From: Pseudobacteriovorax antillogorgiicola | GTDB lineage: Bacteria; Bdellovibrionota_B; Oligoflexia; Oligoflexales; CAIYRB01 | DNA length: 64,000 nucleotides | Assembly: GCA_945862295.1 (NCBI GenBank) | Contig: CAMAXT010000003.1 | Location: 1 to 64,000, forward strand | Direction: 5' to 3' | Part shown: positions 53,808 through 62,638 of the stretch, one piece after another | Numbering within the stretch: the first letter of the stretch is position 1 | Layout of the letters: every line of letters begins with the position of its first letter | Notes under the pieces: generated by a model | The model's input: only the letters and a program-made list of their open reading frames with translations | What the model was told of the DNA's origin: nothing | The model's database searches: none | Translations under genes and position numbers: made by a program

Positions 53808-54509
53808 GTGAAAAAAAGCACAAAAACAGAACGCTTTCTTCTCGCAGGAGCGACGCTTCTACTTTTACCAATGTTGTCCTACACCGTGTATCTCACGCAC
53901 ATTTCAATGATCGAAGGAGAGATCTACAAAAACGCACCATTGATCAACCCCCAAGACGGCACCACAGTTACTCCAGAATACGGGGTTTTCTATCAGGCGC
54001 GTGGTAAAATTTCTGGACCCCTTCTTAACCCCCCTGAGCATCCAGAAATCAAAGATGGGCTACAAACCATCATCACTCGTGAAGCTTTAAATGCGGAAAC
54101 GCAAACCTGGAAGCAGGTTGATAAAAAACCGTCTTGGATTAGAGCAAATGATTTCTCGATCGGTGATCAGCCAATCAAGGTCGCTGTCGCGTCAAGACTG
54201 ATGATGGAGACGAAAACAGAAACTGTCCAGCGCACTGATACGGAACGGTTCATCATCGAACAACAGATCGCGCAACCTGTCGACTACGTGGTCTTCGGTA
54301 TGTTTGTTACCGGCTTTCTTCAAGACGGTCACCACGAAAGACTGGTCATAGCACCCCTATCAGAGATTGATAACGTCCTTGCCTACATTGCCGATTCCGG
54401 CAGGAAAAAAGCTACAGTCATGGCGATTTTATCAAGCATTATTATCATCCTAATCGGACTAACAATTAAGGGTGCTTTGTCTAGTCCACAACGAGTCGTC
54501 GCTAGGTAA
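53808..54509 (+). CDS. membrane protein with large extracytoplasmic domain
   Basis: A 233-residue protein with one N-terminal helix (residues 11-32), a soluble middle of about 160 residues and a C-terminal helix (residues 206-226). The middle has beta-strand-rich segments (PIKVAVASRLMMETKT). GTG 53808 is the start; no clear ribosome site. I do not recognise a family, though the layout recalls TMEM43/GIDE-like membrane proteins. Confidence 0.55.
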   Translation: MKKSTKTERFLLAGATLLLLPMLSYTVYLTHISMIEGEIYKNAPLINPQDGTTVTPEYGVFYQARGKISGPLLNPPEHPEIKDGLQTIITREALNAETQTWKQVDKKPSWIRANDFSIGDQPIKVAVASRLMMETKTETVQRTDTERFIIEQQIAQPVDYVVFGMFVTGFLQDGHHERLVIAPLSEIDNVLAYIADSGRKKATVMAILSSIIIILIGLTIKGALSSPQRVVAR

Positions 54510-54629
54510 AATTTTCACAACTATCTGCGACTTTCGCCCCAAAAATCATCACTGGCCAGGGCATAATTGCATCGTCTATTGATGTGGATGTATCATTATA
54601 GACAGCTAACCACTAAGGAAGGACTTTGT

Positions 54630-55022
54630 ATGGCGTTTAAGCTTTCACGCGCTTCTAGTTTTATTGGTGCTCTTGTCGTAACCAGTGCCGTTGCGCTCGG
54701 TGCGATGTCTTGCGGAGAAGACAGCAAAAAAGAAGAGGCTGCTGCGCCTATTACTACTACTACTACTATTAAGTATGCTGACGTCTCAACATTCGTAAAC
54801 GCAAACTGTGCAAACTCTGGATGCCATAATGCAACAACCAAAGCTGGTTCTTACGATATGTCTACAATAGTTGGCATTGCTGCAAAGGCAAGTAAATCAG
54901 TAACTCGAATCGAAGAAAAGACGATGCCGCAGGTTGGTTCAGCGCAGAAAACCGCGTTCGATGCCGATAAAACCAACTCTGCAAAAGTCCTCGAATGGCT
55001 GAAGGCAGGCGCACCTGAGTAA
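54630..55022 (+). CDS. lipoprotein with CX4CH haem-like motif
   Basis: About 130 residues from ATG 54630 (AAGGAAGGA upstream). Lipobox GAMSC; a run of six Thr codons (ACT repeat, 54752-54766) in the linker; then NANCANSGCHNA, which has four residues between the cysteines instead of two, a variant seen in some multihaem and planctomycete-type cytochromes. It probably binds one c-type haem, or is a degenerate relative. It ends with a strong terminator. Confidence 0.72.
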   Translation: MAFKLSRASSFIGALVVTSAVALGAMSCGEDSKKEEAAAPITTTTTIKYADVSTFVNANCANSGCHNATTKAGSYDMSTIVGIAAKASKSVTRIEEKTMPQVGSAQKTAFDADKTNSAKVLEWLKAGAPE

Positions 55023-55045
55023 GTTGTTCCTCAAAAATTAGCCCA

Positions 55046-55074
55046 AGCCTCAAGATCTCGCTTGAGGCTTTTTT
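55046..55074 (+). terminator. intrinsic terminator after CX4CH lipoprotein gene
   Basis: Perfect 9-bp stem AGCCTCAAG/CTTGAGGCT with a six-base loop, followed by six T. Confidence 0.92.
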
Positions 55075-55156
55075 ACTACCAACCCACCATAATAACTTCA
55101 CTTTATATCCATTTAGAGATTTCGACAAAGCTCCGATAAGTAGATATGGAACCCGG

Positions 55157-56134
55157 ATGCAACGAGCCATATTGAAGAGCGCACACATTACAACTGACAA
55201 AACACTACTCCAGGCAAAACGCATTCTGACAATGTCTGTAGGCGTTTGTCTTTTGTTTTTTACAAGCTGCGGTAAGGCTGAAAAAAAATCAGAGGATCAA
55301 CCAATCGACACCGCCAAGGTCGAGGAAGAAACCGATAAGAACGTTGCTCCGATTGATTCAAACGATCCAAAAAACACCACAGAAAAAACCGACAACATAT
55401 CTAGCATCACACCAGTTGTTCTTTTTCTAGGTGGCTACACCAGCTGCCCGCGAAATGCTGAAGGTAATGAAGACCCAAGAACTATGGATCTCATTTCTAT
55501 GTTTGATGGAGCAAAGGCCGGTGTCGCAGATATCAGCGGCCTCAATGAAACTAGATACCTACTTTCATGTTACGGCTTCGATCCTGAGTCGATCAGTTAT
55601 GTGCTGTCCAGTGAACCGGACAAAGTTCGCTTTAAAAAAGTGGCTGACATGGAAGCTGATTTCGCAATGTTAATTAAAGACCTCCCGAATCCCGTCATAT
55701 TTGTAACCGGTCACTCTTACGGTGCTTACACCGCCTTAAAACTAATCTCAGGTGCGGCCAAGGAAACAACGTTCGCTGGACTTGTGACCTTAGACGCTAT
55801 TAGCAAAGTCGGTTGCACACCGGCGAATGCTCTCCCTGCCATTCTCGGCGGGACACCTGTACCCAAAGAATGTTTGGAGGCTCCTGCAGATATCAACACT
55901 GAAGAACAAAAGTTGATCCTCTCGAAATCACCGACTTGGCTGAACTACTACCAGACTGACTCAATAATTTTACATTCGAGTGAATTTGCTTCCGCTCAAA
56001 ATTTCAAAATGCATTATGAAGGCACCGGAATCAATCCACACATGGAGGTACTCTATGATGAGGCAGTAGAGAACTCAGTTGTCGATTTGATCGTCTCCAA
56101 AACGAAAGCTGCTGCCGAACAAACGGCTGATTAA
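55157..56134 (+). CDS. alpha/beta-hydrolase-like lipoprotein
   Basis: A 325-residue lipoprotein: lipobox FTSC (Cys38) after a basic leader, an acidic linker, then a hydrolase fold with FLGGYTSCP (oxyanion region), FVTGHSYGAYTAL (GXSXG nucleophile) and a possible His in GINPHMEVLYDE. It may be an esterase or lipase at the outer membrane. ATG 55157 is kept because the signal peptide needs the upstream basic residues; ATG 55232 is the alternative. About 190 bp precede the next gene, with no clear motif. Confidence 0.72.
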   Translation: MQRAILKSAHITTDKTLLQAKRILTMSVGVCLLFFTSCGKAEKKSEDQPIDTAKVEEETDKNVAPIDSNDPKNTTEKTDNISSITPVVLFLGGYTSCPRNAEGNEDPRTMDLISMFDGAKAGVADISGLNETRYLLSCYGFDPESISYVLSSEPDKVRFKKVADMEADFAMLIKDLPNPVIFVTGHSYGAYTALKLISGAAKETTFAGLVTLDAISKVGCTPANALPAILGGTPVPKECLEAPADINTEEQKLILSKSPTWLNYYQTDSIILHSSEFASAQNFKMHYEGTGINPHMEVLYDEAVENSVVDLIVSKTKAAAEQTAD

Positions 56135-56326
56135 ACGTAGTCGAACTGAGCTAACCTCCGGTTATAAAATATCTAAATATCTAACACCGACCAGTTTATC
56201 GACAGCGTCAGGTGCCTCACCCGTGATGGTAAGATCCTGAAATATATAGATAAATTTATCACCAGGTCATGGCATACACCTTGAATCCGATAAGAAACGA
56301 GCGTCAATAAAGGAAATGAGGACACT

Positions 56327-57019
56327 TTGAAAACAGGCCTAATTCTTAAAAGTCTAATCGTAGTAATGGCAGTAGCTTTTGTCGGTTGCGCCAGTAGCTC
56401 TTCCCAAAAAGGTCAGGCTCCTGCGAAAGAAAGCGACACTCCCGACGATCTAAAAAAAGATGACACAAAGATTGATCCAAATAAAAAAGGCACAACAACT
56501 GTTGATGGCAACGTTTGTGACGGCGAAGGCCTTGGCTTTACCCAAGGCAAAACAACTTTCGATGGGACAAATCGCAGTGGAAAAACCTTTCTGTATACAG
56601 GTCGCGACAAAAATGAAAAGTCCTTATGCGAAGTTCTAAAGAGTACAGGCAAAAAAGCAGCTATCTTTCAATTTGCAGGTTGGTCCTGCATCTCATGTAT
56701 GGACGAAGCGAAAGACCTTCAGAAGTTTGTTAAATCAAGCAAGGGCAAAGACATTGCGCACATCTTAGTTTTTACTGATTTATTTGTAGATTCTAAAAAC
56801 GAAGATTTCCAAGATTTTGTTACTAAGTACGCTCCGGATGCGACCGTTGTCTATGACGAAGCAAAATTGTGGAAAAAATACTCAAAAGATTCGGCGCTTC
56901 CTTCCAGAGCGACTATTATGACGATGAATCTCAATGCTGACGGCCATGTTCAAAACGAAGAAGACCAATATGCTAAAATCAAAGATGCAGCAATCGAACT
57001 AGCTGAGAAGATAAAATAA
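56327..57019 (+). CDS. thioredoxin-like lipoprotein
   Basis: A 230-residue lipoprotein (lipobox FVGC, Cys21) with a lysine/aspartate-rich linker and a thioredoxin-fold domain containing GWSCISCMDEAKDL (Cys121 and Cys124) and a later SRATIMTM cis-Pro-like region. It would reduce or oxidise thiols in the periplasm. Start is TTG 56327, with GAGG seven bases before. The stop overlaps the next start (TAATG), so it is the first gene of the four-gene unit. Confidence 0.8.
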   Translation: MKTGLILKSLIVVMAVAFVGCASSSSQKGQAPAKESDTPDDLKKDDTKIDPNKKGTTTVDGNVCDGEGLGFTQGKTTFDGTNRSGKTFLYTGRDKNEKSLCEVLKSTGKKAAIFQFAGWSCISCMDEAKDLQKFVKSSKGKDIAHILVFTDLFVDSKNEDFQDFVTKYAPDATVVYDEAKLWKKYSKDSALPSRATIMTMNLNADGHVQNEEDQYAKIKDAAIELAEKIK

Positions 57020-57513
57020 TGAGACTGGGCATAACAAATTTATTCGTAGTGGCGGCCCTTTCCGGGTTTGCGATGCAGGCTCAAGCTGAAACGATTAAAC
57101 TACCAGCTAAGATCGATCTTTCGGCTATCGAGGGCAGCGACCGCCTGACAAATGCGTCAATCAAAGACAAAAAAGTTCTCATTCAGTTCTGGGCATCGTG
57201 GTGCGTTGGTTGTAGCAAAGTCATGGAAGATATGATTCCCATCACAAAGCTATCAGACAAAACCAAGTACCTTTCGATCAGCCTCGATGAGACAAAAGAG
57301 CGAGCTAAAGGTTACTTCAAGTTTCAAAACGAAACCGTTAAAAAACTTCTTTCAAGCTCATGGATTGATCCTGACACAAGTTTAGCCAGTGCGCTGAACA
57401 TCAAGTCCCTTCCTGCTCTTATACTGATCGACAGCCAAGGATCAGTCATTGAAAGCATGTACGGACATCCAAGTGCAGAGCAAATGAAGAAAATCGAAGA
57501 ATTCTTTAAGTAA
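57019..57513 (+). CDS. TlpA/ResA-like exported thioredoxin
   Basis: A 164-residue exported thioredoxin-fold protein: signal peptide ending AQA, active site FWASWCVGCSKVM (Cys62, Cys65) and SLPALILIDSQG with the cis-Pro. It is the second redox protein of the unit and probably delivers electrons to, or takes them from, the lipoprotein thioredoxin or the DUF4266 protein, which is inference from the operon. Confidence 0.88.
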   Translation: MRLGITNLFVVAALSGFAMQAQAETIKLPAKIDLSAIEGSDRLTNASIKDKKVLIQFWASWCVGCSKVMEDMIPITKLSDKTKYLSISLDETKERAKGYFKFQNETVKKLLSSSWIDPDTSLASALNIKSLPALILIDSQGSVIESMYGHPSAEQMKKIEEFFK

Positions 57514-57530
57514 AAGTTTTGGGGTGATTT

Positions 57531-57755
57531 ATGAAATCAGCATTGGCATTCATAGTACTCGTATTCACACTAAGTGGCTGCGTGCATCCCCAAGTCAAAT
57601 TTCGCAAAACAAGACTACTCGATCCGATGATGGATCCTGCTAAAACCGACGGACTGCACACAACTCTTCGGAACGAGCCAGGCGTTTGGAATGAGCGCGG
57701 AACTGGTGACGTAGGTGGTTCATTGGGTGGTTCTTGCCCAACCTGTGGGACCTAA
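57531..57755 (+). CDS. DUF4266 family small lipoprotein
   Basis: A 74-residue lipoprotein: lipobox LSGC (Cys17), then conserved DPMMDP and HTTLRNEPGVWNERGTGDVG, ending GGSCPTCGT with a C-terminal CXXC. DUF4266 proteins usually end in a Gly/Cys-rich tail, as here. They commonly sit beside a DUF3570 protein and thioredoxins; the function is unknown. It starts 17 bp after the thioredoxin stop. Confidence 0.85.
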   Translation: MKSALAFIVLVFTLSGCVHPQVKFRKTRLLDPMMDPAKTDGLHTTLRNEPGVWNERGTGDVGGSLGGSCPTCGT

Positions 57756-57758
57756 GCC

Positions 57759-58787
57759 ATGACAATGAAGCAGGCTACCGCATCGATCCTACTAGCCATC
57801 TCAGGCACAGCATTTTCTGATGATTCACACCTTCCAGGAAGTGCAACTTTTGGTGTCGCACGCTACGAAGACATTAACGTTGATTCAAACGTCATCTCCA
57901 GCGGCCTTAGTAAAACGTTTGCTCTAAAAGAAGGCCAAGGCTACGAAACCTCAGCTGCGATCTCTGGAACAAAAAAATATATCTTGTTTAAAGAACCTGC
58001 TGATCTTTTACAGAAGCAGCTCAAAGGAAAAACAAAGATTGAGGAAGACTCCGCCTCAGGTACTTTCACTCAGGGCTTTGGCATTGGTCACACCATTGGC
58101 ATATTAGGTGGCACCAATAAAAGTCCGCTTTCCAAAAGCAAGTTTGTCGGTCTTCGACTAGGACTTTGGTGGTTAGAAGAAACACTGCAATCAGTCATCG
58201 AACATCGCAAGACCGACCTCGAACAAGCGGTACTAGACTTTGTTGATACTGATGGCAAGAGAGTGATCACTCCTGAAGATCTCGACGGAAGAAATACCAG
58301 TCTAACTTTAACTCACTTTACGACACCATCGACCATCCTGCGCAGCGCCTACTCTTTCACATCTAGATCAGACCGCCCAGCTGCTTGGTCAGCCAGTGGT
58401 GAGATTAGACAGTTTATTGAAGCTACAGATAGTGCCGTGCATGTTGCGGCTGCCCACTACGAAAACATTGGCGAGATCAAAGCCAAGACTACTTTTGGTT
58501 CGGTCATTTCAAACACCCTCCGGGCTGAATGGCACCAAAAGCTATTCGAAAAATCTACGGGGGCAATTGGCTACCGTTACTACCTCGAAAAAGAAGATCC
58601 ACGGGCCTTTGACGCTCAAGACAATCAGGTTGGAACGGATTCTGTATTCGCCTCCTGGCGCTGGCGCTTCGATAATGTCGCATGGACGGCAGAATCATCC
58701 GAGCTCAGCATGTTTGTTAACAGCTTCCGTGCCAATTCTGGCATCAACGGCATCCTGGTCGGTTCAAGTATCAGTTATACGTTTTAA
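57759..58787 (+). CDS. DUF3570 family outer-membrane protein
   Basis: A 342-residue exported protein with signal peptide to about residue 20. Aromatic and beta-alternating, ending SISYTF with C-terminal Phe, as expected for an outer-membrane barrel. The ARYEDINVDSNVISS segment and position next to DUF4266 and thioredoxins identify the DUF3570 family. It starts three bases after the DUF4266 stop. Possibly the surface partner of the lipoprotein. Confidence 0.75.
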   Translation: MTMKQATASILLAISGTAFSDDSHLPGSATFGVARYEDINVDSNVISSGLSKTFALKEGQGYETSAAISGTKKYILFKEPADLLQKQLKGKTKIEEDSASGTFTQGFGIGHTIGILGGTNKSPLSKSKFVGLRLGLWWLEETLQSVIEHRKTDLEQAVLDFVDTDGKRVITPEDLDGRNTSLTLTHFTTPSTILRSAYSFTSRSDRPAAWSASGEIRQFIEATDSAVHVAAAHYENIGEIKAKTTFGSVISNTLRAEWHQKLFEKSTGAIGYRYYLEKEDPRAFDAQDNQVGTDSVFASWRWRFDNVAWTAESSELSMFVNSFRANSGINGILVGSSISYTF

Positions 58788-58807
58788 CTACCTCGGTCAT
58801 TTGTACT

Positions 58808-59239
58808 TCAGATGTTTAAACGCCATCCCAGCTCGGCAGAGAGGTGACGCATTCGGTAAGGGGGAGATTTCACAGCGCCTGTTTCATAAAAAAACGGCAT
58901 CTCTTCTGCAAACATAACCTTCAACATCGGACCAGTGAGAAGTAGACTGCGCGTCAATTCCAACCCCATATGATAACCAACCGTTGATACGAACCCGGTT
59001 CTTTGCTTTTGCTCACCTGTTTCTGGATCCGAATATTTCATTGAGGAATACCCCTGATCTAAACCAAACACTAGTCCGAAACTAATATAGTCTGTGGAAA
59101 GTGGATATGATGTCAGCGTGATCGCACCGCCAAAATTATGAAAATGCGAACGGCTGTTTCCGTAAACCAGTGGATTACGATCGGCCACTACTGATCTACC
59201 AGTAGCGGCTTCCCCGCGACGGACTTGGCGCAGGTGCAC
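58808..59239 (-). CDS. C-terminal part of an outer-membrane-like protein, probably from a broken gene
   Basis: 143 codons (GTG 59239) without a signal peptide, ending in alternating strands (LSAELGWRLNI) typical of an outer-membrane barrel end. The frame begins inside protein-like sequence; the matching N-terminal part lies in another frame at 59196-59399. It is probably not expressed as a complete protein. The gene converges on the DUF3570 gene. Confidence 0.5.
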   Translation of the reverse strand: MHLRQVRRGEAATGRSVVADRNPLVYGNSRSHFHNFGGAITLTSYPLSTDYISFGLVFGLDQGYSSMKYSDPETGEQKQRTGFVSTVGYHMGLELTRSLLLTGPMLKVMFAEEMPFFYETGAVKSPPYRMRHLSAELGWRLNI

Positions 59240-59399
59240 CGGCCTCTACGGAAATCAACACGTCTTCCGCATCGACAATTTCGTTGGCTGATGTCGTCGA
59301 CATAAACCTTACGGTCATTCCATTGACGACGGACGTGACCGAGCTAGCTGTCGACTGGAAACAGCAAGTTGCGCCGCCTCCGTTAGTGCTTGGCGCGCC
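59196..59399 (-). pseudogene. upstream fragment of the broken outer-membrane gene
   Basis: A 67-codon frame with no start codon, protein-like (GGGATCCFQSTASSVTSVV then NEIVDAEDVLISVEAGAP), closed by stops at both ends. It overlaps the 58808-59239 frame by 44 bases in a different frame. Together they look like one gene disrupted by at least one frameshift and lacking its 5' end. Confidence 0.45.
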
Positions 59400-59485
59400 T
59401 TAATAGAAATGTTTGAACTGGCTCCTTTGAGTGTTGTTAAACATAGCTACGGGCCCGTAAACACGAATAAAAAGCTTATTTACGC

Positions 59486-59518
59486 AAAAAACCCTCATGT
59501 CACCTGCTGACACGAGGG
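59486..59518 (-). terminator. intrinsic terminator on the minus strand, no protein gene upstream
   Basis: Stem CCCTC-A-TGTCA / TGACA-C-GAGGG (10 pairs, one mismatch) with a five-base loop, followed on the minus strand by TTTTTT. No minus-strand protein gene ends just before it, so it may end an RNA gene. Confidence 0.7.
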
Positions 59519-59681
59519 GCAATTCTGAATAATTACATTGCAGCAGTAATCTACTAGCGAACTACCATCAACACTAAGAGGGGCCAGTTCAAAAGAGTTT
59601 CACAACGAAGATACAGCTCTGACAAGCCATGGACAATTACCCTAGGTACTTCTTACCTATGTCGGGCCAATCGCCTCTCCC
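59489..59681 (-). ncRNA. candidate small RNA (about 190 nt)
   Basis: Bounded by TTGTCT-16 bp-TATAAT (59688-59715, minus strand) and the terminator at 59486-59518. The 5' part can pair (CGGGAGAGGCG with a later CCCG run) and an ATTAC-GTAAT stem lies before the terminator. It has no usable open frame. The length would suit a 6S-type or trans-acting RNA, but I cannot identify it. Confidence 0.4.
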
Positions 59682-59687
59682 GATATA

Positions 59688-59715
59688 ATTATATATACGC
59701 TAGAACTTGAGACAA
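59688..59715 (-). promoter_or_regulatory. sigma70-like promoter for the candidate small RNA
   Basis: On the minus strand TTGTCT (59715-59710), 16 bases, TATAAT (59693-59688). Predicted start is about 59681. Confidence 0.5.
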
Positions 59716-59728
59716 TTAGGACTTGGTG

Positions 59729-60745
59729 GTGAAGCCTTCTTCTTTAATTTTCGCGACACTTACCATGATGGCAATGTCATGGTTGATGCTTACCTTTGCC
59801 TACAGATCTCAGAGAGTCTCGGCGCTAAATCCGACGACAGCAAACTTCAACGTTTACATCAACGACGAAGAAGGCAGACCGGTCGCCAACTACGCAGTGC
59901 GTCTTGATGGGCGACTGATTGGTAAAACAAATAGCGGTGGGACTGTTTCGAAAGAAGATATTGCTATCGGCAATACCTCAAACATCACATTAAATATTAA
60001 ATCCGTGGAATTTCACTACGAGACTCCTCGCGAAGCAATTTTAGATCTACCACACTATGTAGACATGGATGGACCAGACTTCACAATTACCGCGACTCTC
60101 TGTTTTGAATTCGTAACGTGCGAGGAAGACCGTTTTACAATCGCTCTTAGCCCTCCGTCAAAACCAAAAGCTGAGCAACCCGCCCGTAACCCCGATCTTT
60201 TGACGGCCAAATCTTATGAGTTTAACTTCATCCGCGCCGCAAATCAGGGACCAAAAATCTTGACTGTGATCTCAGAAATCGAGCGCATTCAGAAAATCTC
60301 AAAGACCGGAAAGGTCGCCGGCACACCTATAGACGTCTTATTCTCCCACATTAGTTCAGACCAACACGGCCAGATGCTTCGCATAATCGGCAGCAACCCA
60401 AAGTCTGATACAGCTGAAAACGAGTTCGCACTTCTACTACCTTTGAAACCACAGCTGCAAGCATTAGCACACGAAGTCGCAGCTTATCTACGAGATCTCA
60501 CTCCCGAAAAAAACCTAGTCAGCGCTCGCAAGTCACTTAAACTCAGATTTCAGCAGCCGCTAAACAAAAGCTATGAAGTTTACGCAGGTGGGTTTTCCGG
60601 AGTGCCAATCACCCCTGACTCCTGGAATTTAGCTGTACCTAATTCTGGGAAATTTTTTCTGACCATTGTAAAAAAAGGTCAGATCGTTGCACGCAAATTC
60701 TATGATGCCGGCGATGCAGCGCAAATAGATTTCGATGAAAAATAA
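59729..60745 (+). CDS. membrane-anchored protein with carboxypeptidase-regulatory-like domain
   Basis: About 338 residues from GTG 59729 (AGGA seven bases before). One N-terminal membrane helix, then a beta-sandwich-like stretch (DEEGRPVANYAVRLDGRLIG) as in carboxypeptidase regulatory domains. The remainder (about residues 130-338) is unrecognised. Its stop overlaps the EamA gene start, so they form an operon. The role is unknown. Confidence 0.6.
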   Translation: MKPSSLIFATLTMMAMSWLMLTFAYRSQRVSALNPTTANFNVYINDEEGRPVANYAVRLDGRLIGKTNSGGTVSKEDIAIGNTSNITLNIKSVEFHYETPREAILDLPHYVDMDGPDFTITATLCFEFVTCEEDRFTIALSPPSKPKAEQPARNPDLLTAKSYEFNFIRAANQGPKILTVISEIERIQKISKTGKVAGTPIDVLFSHISSDQHGQMLRIIGSNPKSDTAENEFALLLPLKPQLQALAHEVAAYLRDLTPEKNLVSARKSLKLRFQQPLNKSYEVYAGGFSGVPITPDSWNLAVPNSGKFFLTIVKKGQIVARKFYDAGDAAQIDFDEK

Positions 60746-61685
60746 CGCTCAACGACCGGAAGACCAAAAACAATCAAATCTGAAGTGGTATCTCGCGGCA
60801 ACTGGCTCGGCTGCTCTTATTGCACTTGTAACCATTGCAACCAAGGCCGGTATCACCATTATCGGCAAAGATTGGTTTCTCGCTTTTATGTTTGCCGCCT
60901 CGGTTCCTTTTCTTATCCCCTACAAACCCATCGCAACAACTGGAATCACCTCCGTTTTGGCCAAAACAGGCTCGAAACGTGACTTCCTTTGTCACGCCTT
61001 ATGCACTGGTAGTGCGTGGATCTTATACGTTAGTGGAGTCTCACTGTTGTCAGCTTCTGTCGCTGTTTTCGTTAGCCGCACGGAAGGCATTTTGATCATC
61101 ATCTTTGCCGGAATATTTTTAAAAGAGCGCCTAGGTTTTAAGGTTCTGCTGGCGGCTTTCATTGCTGTAGTTGGCATTATCCTGATCGATCAAACAGATC
61201 TCTCGTTGGAAGCTTCGCTATCTGGAAGTGCTGATTTGCGTCGAGGGATTATCTTTATCGTCGCTAGCGCCGTGATGTTTGCTGGTGGGGAGATTTTTGC
61301 TCGGAATGCAATCGATACCTGGGACCCACAAATATTTACACTGATAAGAAATCTTCTGATGCTTCCAGTGTTTCTTGCCTTTGCAATGCTGTCTGAAACT
61401 AAGTTGATCTGGGATCTTAAAGCAATTGGTTGGTCAACTCTCGCGGCTGTTTGTGGACCCGTTGGAGCCCGTATCCTCTATCTCAACTGCATACGGCACA
61501 TACCCGTAAGTCATGCAGCGGTGATGACCAATAGCGAGCCGATTTTCGGGTTTATCTTGGGTTTTTTAGTGTTTGCCGATCGACCTAGTATGGGTCAAAT
61601 CGCTGGGGCAACGTTGATTGTCGCAGCAATATTGACCCTAGTGACCTACGGTTCGAAGAAAGAAGGCAGCTTAGAGAACAGTTAA
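60735..61685 (+). CDS. EamA-type drug/metabolite transporter
   Basis: A 316-residue protein with about ten membrane helices in two EamA repeats (SRTEGILIIIFAGIFLKERL and TNSEPIFGFILGFLVFADRP are the paired helix motifs). It exports or imports small metabolites; the substrate is unknown. It starts 11 bases before the stop of the previous gene. Its last 15 bases overlap the end of the cupredoxin gene on the other strand. Confidence 0.88.
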   Translation: MKNNAQRPEDQKQSNLKWYLAATGSAALIALVTIATKAGITIIGKDWFLAFMFAASVPFLIPYKPIATTGITSVLAKTGSKRDFLCHALCTGSAWILYVSGVSLLSASVAVFVSRTEGILIIIFAGIFLKERLGFKVLLAAFIAVVGIILIDQTDLSLEASLSGSADLRRGIIFIVASAVMFAGGEIFARNAIDTWDPQIFTLIRNLLMLPVFLAFAMLSETKLIWDLKAIGWSTLAAVCGPVGARILYLNCIRHIPVSHAAVMTNSEPIFGFILGFLVFADRPSMGQIAGATLIVAAILTLVTYGSKKEGSLENS

Positions 61686-62045
61686 AGTCCCACCAACGTG
61701 TGCTGGATGCAGCTGACATTTAAACGGAAAAATTCCTGCTTTTGTTGGACTGATAGTGACACTCTTGGATTCGTTTGCAAGAACAACGATCGCCTCGGTC
61801 AATCCTGGCACTTCAAAACCATGGGGTTCAGCCAGGGTGTTTTTGAGAACGATCTCGTATTTTTTTCCGTGTGTTAGTTTTGCATCAGCTGGTTGCCAAA
61901 CTTTTTTGTCACCGACGAGAACGTTCGTAAACTCAACCTTTTCCATTTCCGGTGCAGCAACTTTCTTTTTATCGTTACCTGATGCCATTGCAAATGAACT
62001 CACAATCGCAAAAAATAAAACCATTAATCCTGTGCGTCGCAGCAT
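61671..62045 (-). CDS. cupredoxin (type I copper) protein
   Basis: A 124-residue exported protein. Predicted copper ligands are His75 (AEPHGFEV), Cys110 and His113/His116 in FKCQLHPAHVGG. No Met axial ligand is obvious. It may carry electrons or hold copper in the periplasm. Signal peptide ends SFAMA. It overlaps the EamA gene end convergently. Confidence 0.85.
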   Translation of the reverse strand: MLRRTGLMVLFFAIVSSFAMASGNDKKKVAAPEMEKVEFTNVLVGDKKVWQPADAKLTHGKKYEIVLKNTLAEPHGFEVPGLTEAIVVLANESKSVTISPTKAGIFPFKCQLHPAHVGGTLTVL

Positions 62046-62274
62046 ATTGAAACTCCCCAGCTATTGATTGAATTGTCTCGAAGTATAGCAGCGAGGTGCA
62101 CTTTCTCCCAGGAATTGTGAATTTCGCCTCGCTCAATGCAGTATAACCACCTGATTTAATGCAAGTAATTTCAAGCGCCCGGCCGACTTGACGCCTACTG
62201 CGGTCAACCGCTATGTTAACGAGGTTCTGAAGTCAGAATATCCGACTAGCATTACTATTATGAGGCTGACCTAT

Positions 62275-62592
62275 ATGGGTGAGAAAGAAGCGCACGCGCA
62301 AATCAAAGAAGCAATTGAATCCAATGACATCACTGTCTTCATGAAGGGCACGCCAGCTGCACCACAGTGTGGGTTTTCAGCGCACGTTGTTCAAATTCTA
62401 AATAGCTATGGCAAAACTTACCACACCATCAATGTCCTCGATGATTGGGATCTGCGTGAAGGCATCAAATCCTTCGCAAGCTGGCCAACTATTCCTCAGA
62501 TTTATGTCAAAGGAAAGTTCATCGGCGGCTGCGATATCACTGCCGAACTGCACCGTAAAGGCGAACTAAAAACCATTCTCGATCAAGTCTGA
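62275..62592 (+). CDS. monothiol glutaredoxin (Grx4/GrxD type)
   Basis: About 105 residues from ATG 62275 (GAGG nine bases upstream), the normal length of the family. PQCGFSAHVVQ with Cys32 is the CGFS active site, and ASWPTIPQIYVKG and GGCDI complete the glutathione site. These proteins carry and deliver 2Fe-2S clusters. A longer frame to 62188 has no homology. Confidence 0.92.
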   Translation: MGEKEAHAQIKEAIESNDITVFMKGTPAAPQCGFSAHVVQILNSYGKTYHTINVLDDWDLREGIKSFASWPTIPQIYVKGKFIGGCDITAELHRKGELKTILDQV

Positions 62593-62638
62593 TTTGCTAT
62601 ACTAGAGTTTTATTAAAACACAGGGTAGGGAGACGACG

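Larger units (their letters stand above)
59401..59728. other. 328-bp intergenic region containing a candidate small RNA
   Basis: No protein gene is credible. On the minus strand a promoter-like pair (59688-59715) and a terminator-like hairpin (59486-59518) enclose about 190 bases, listed as a candidate ncRNA. On the plus strand the AGGA at 59718-59721 serves the next gene. Confidence 0.5.
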
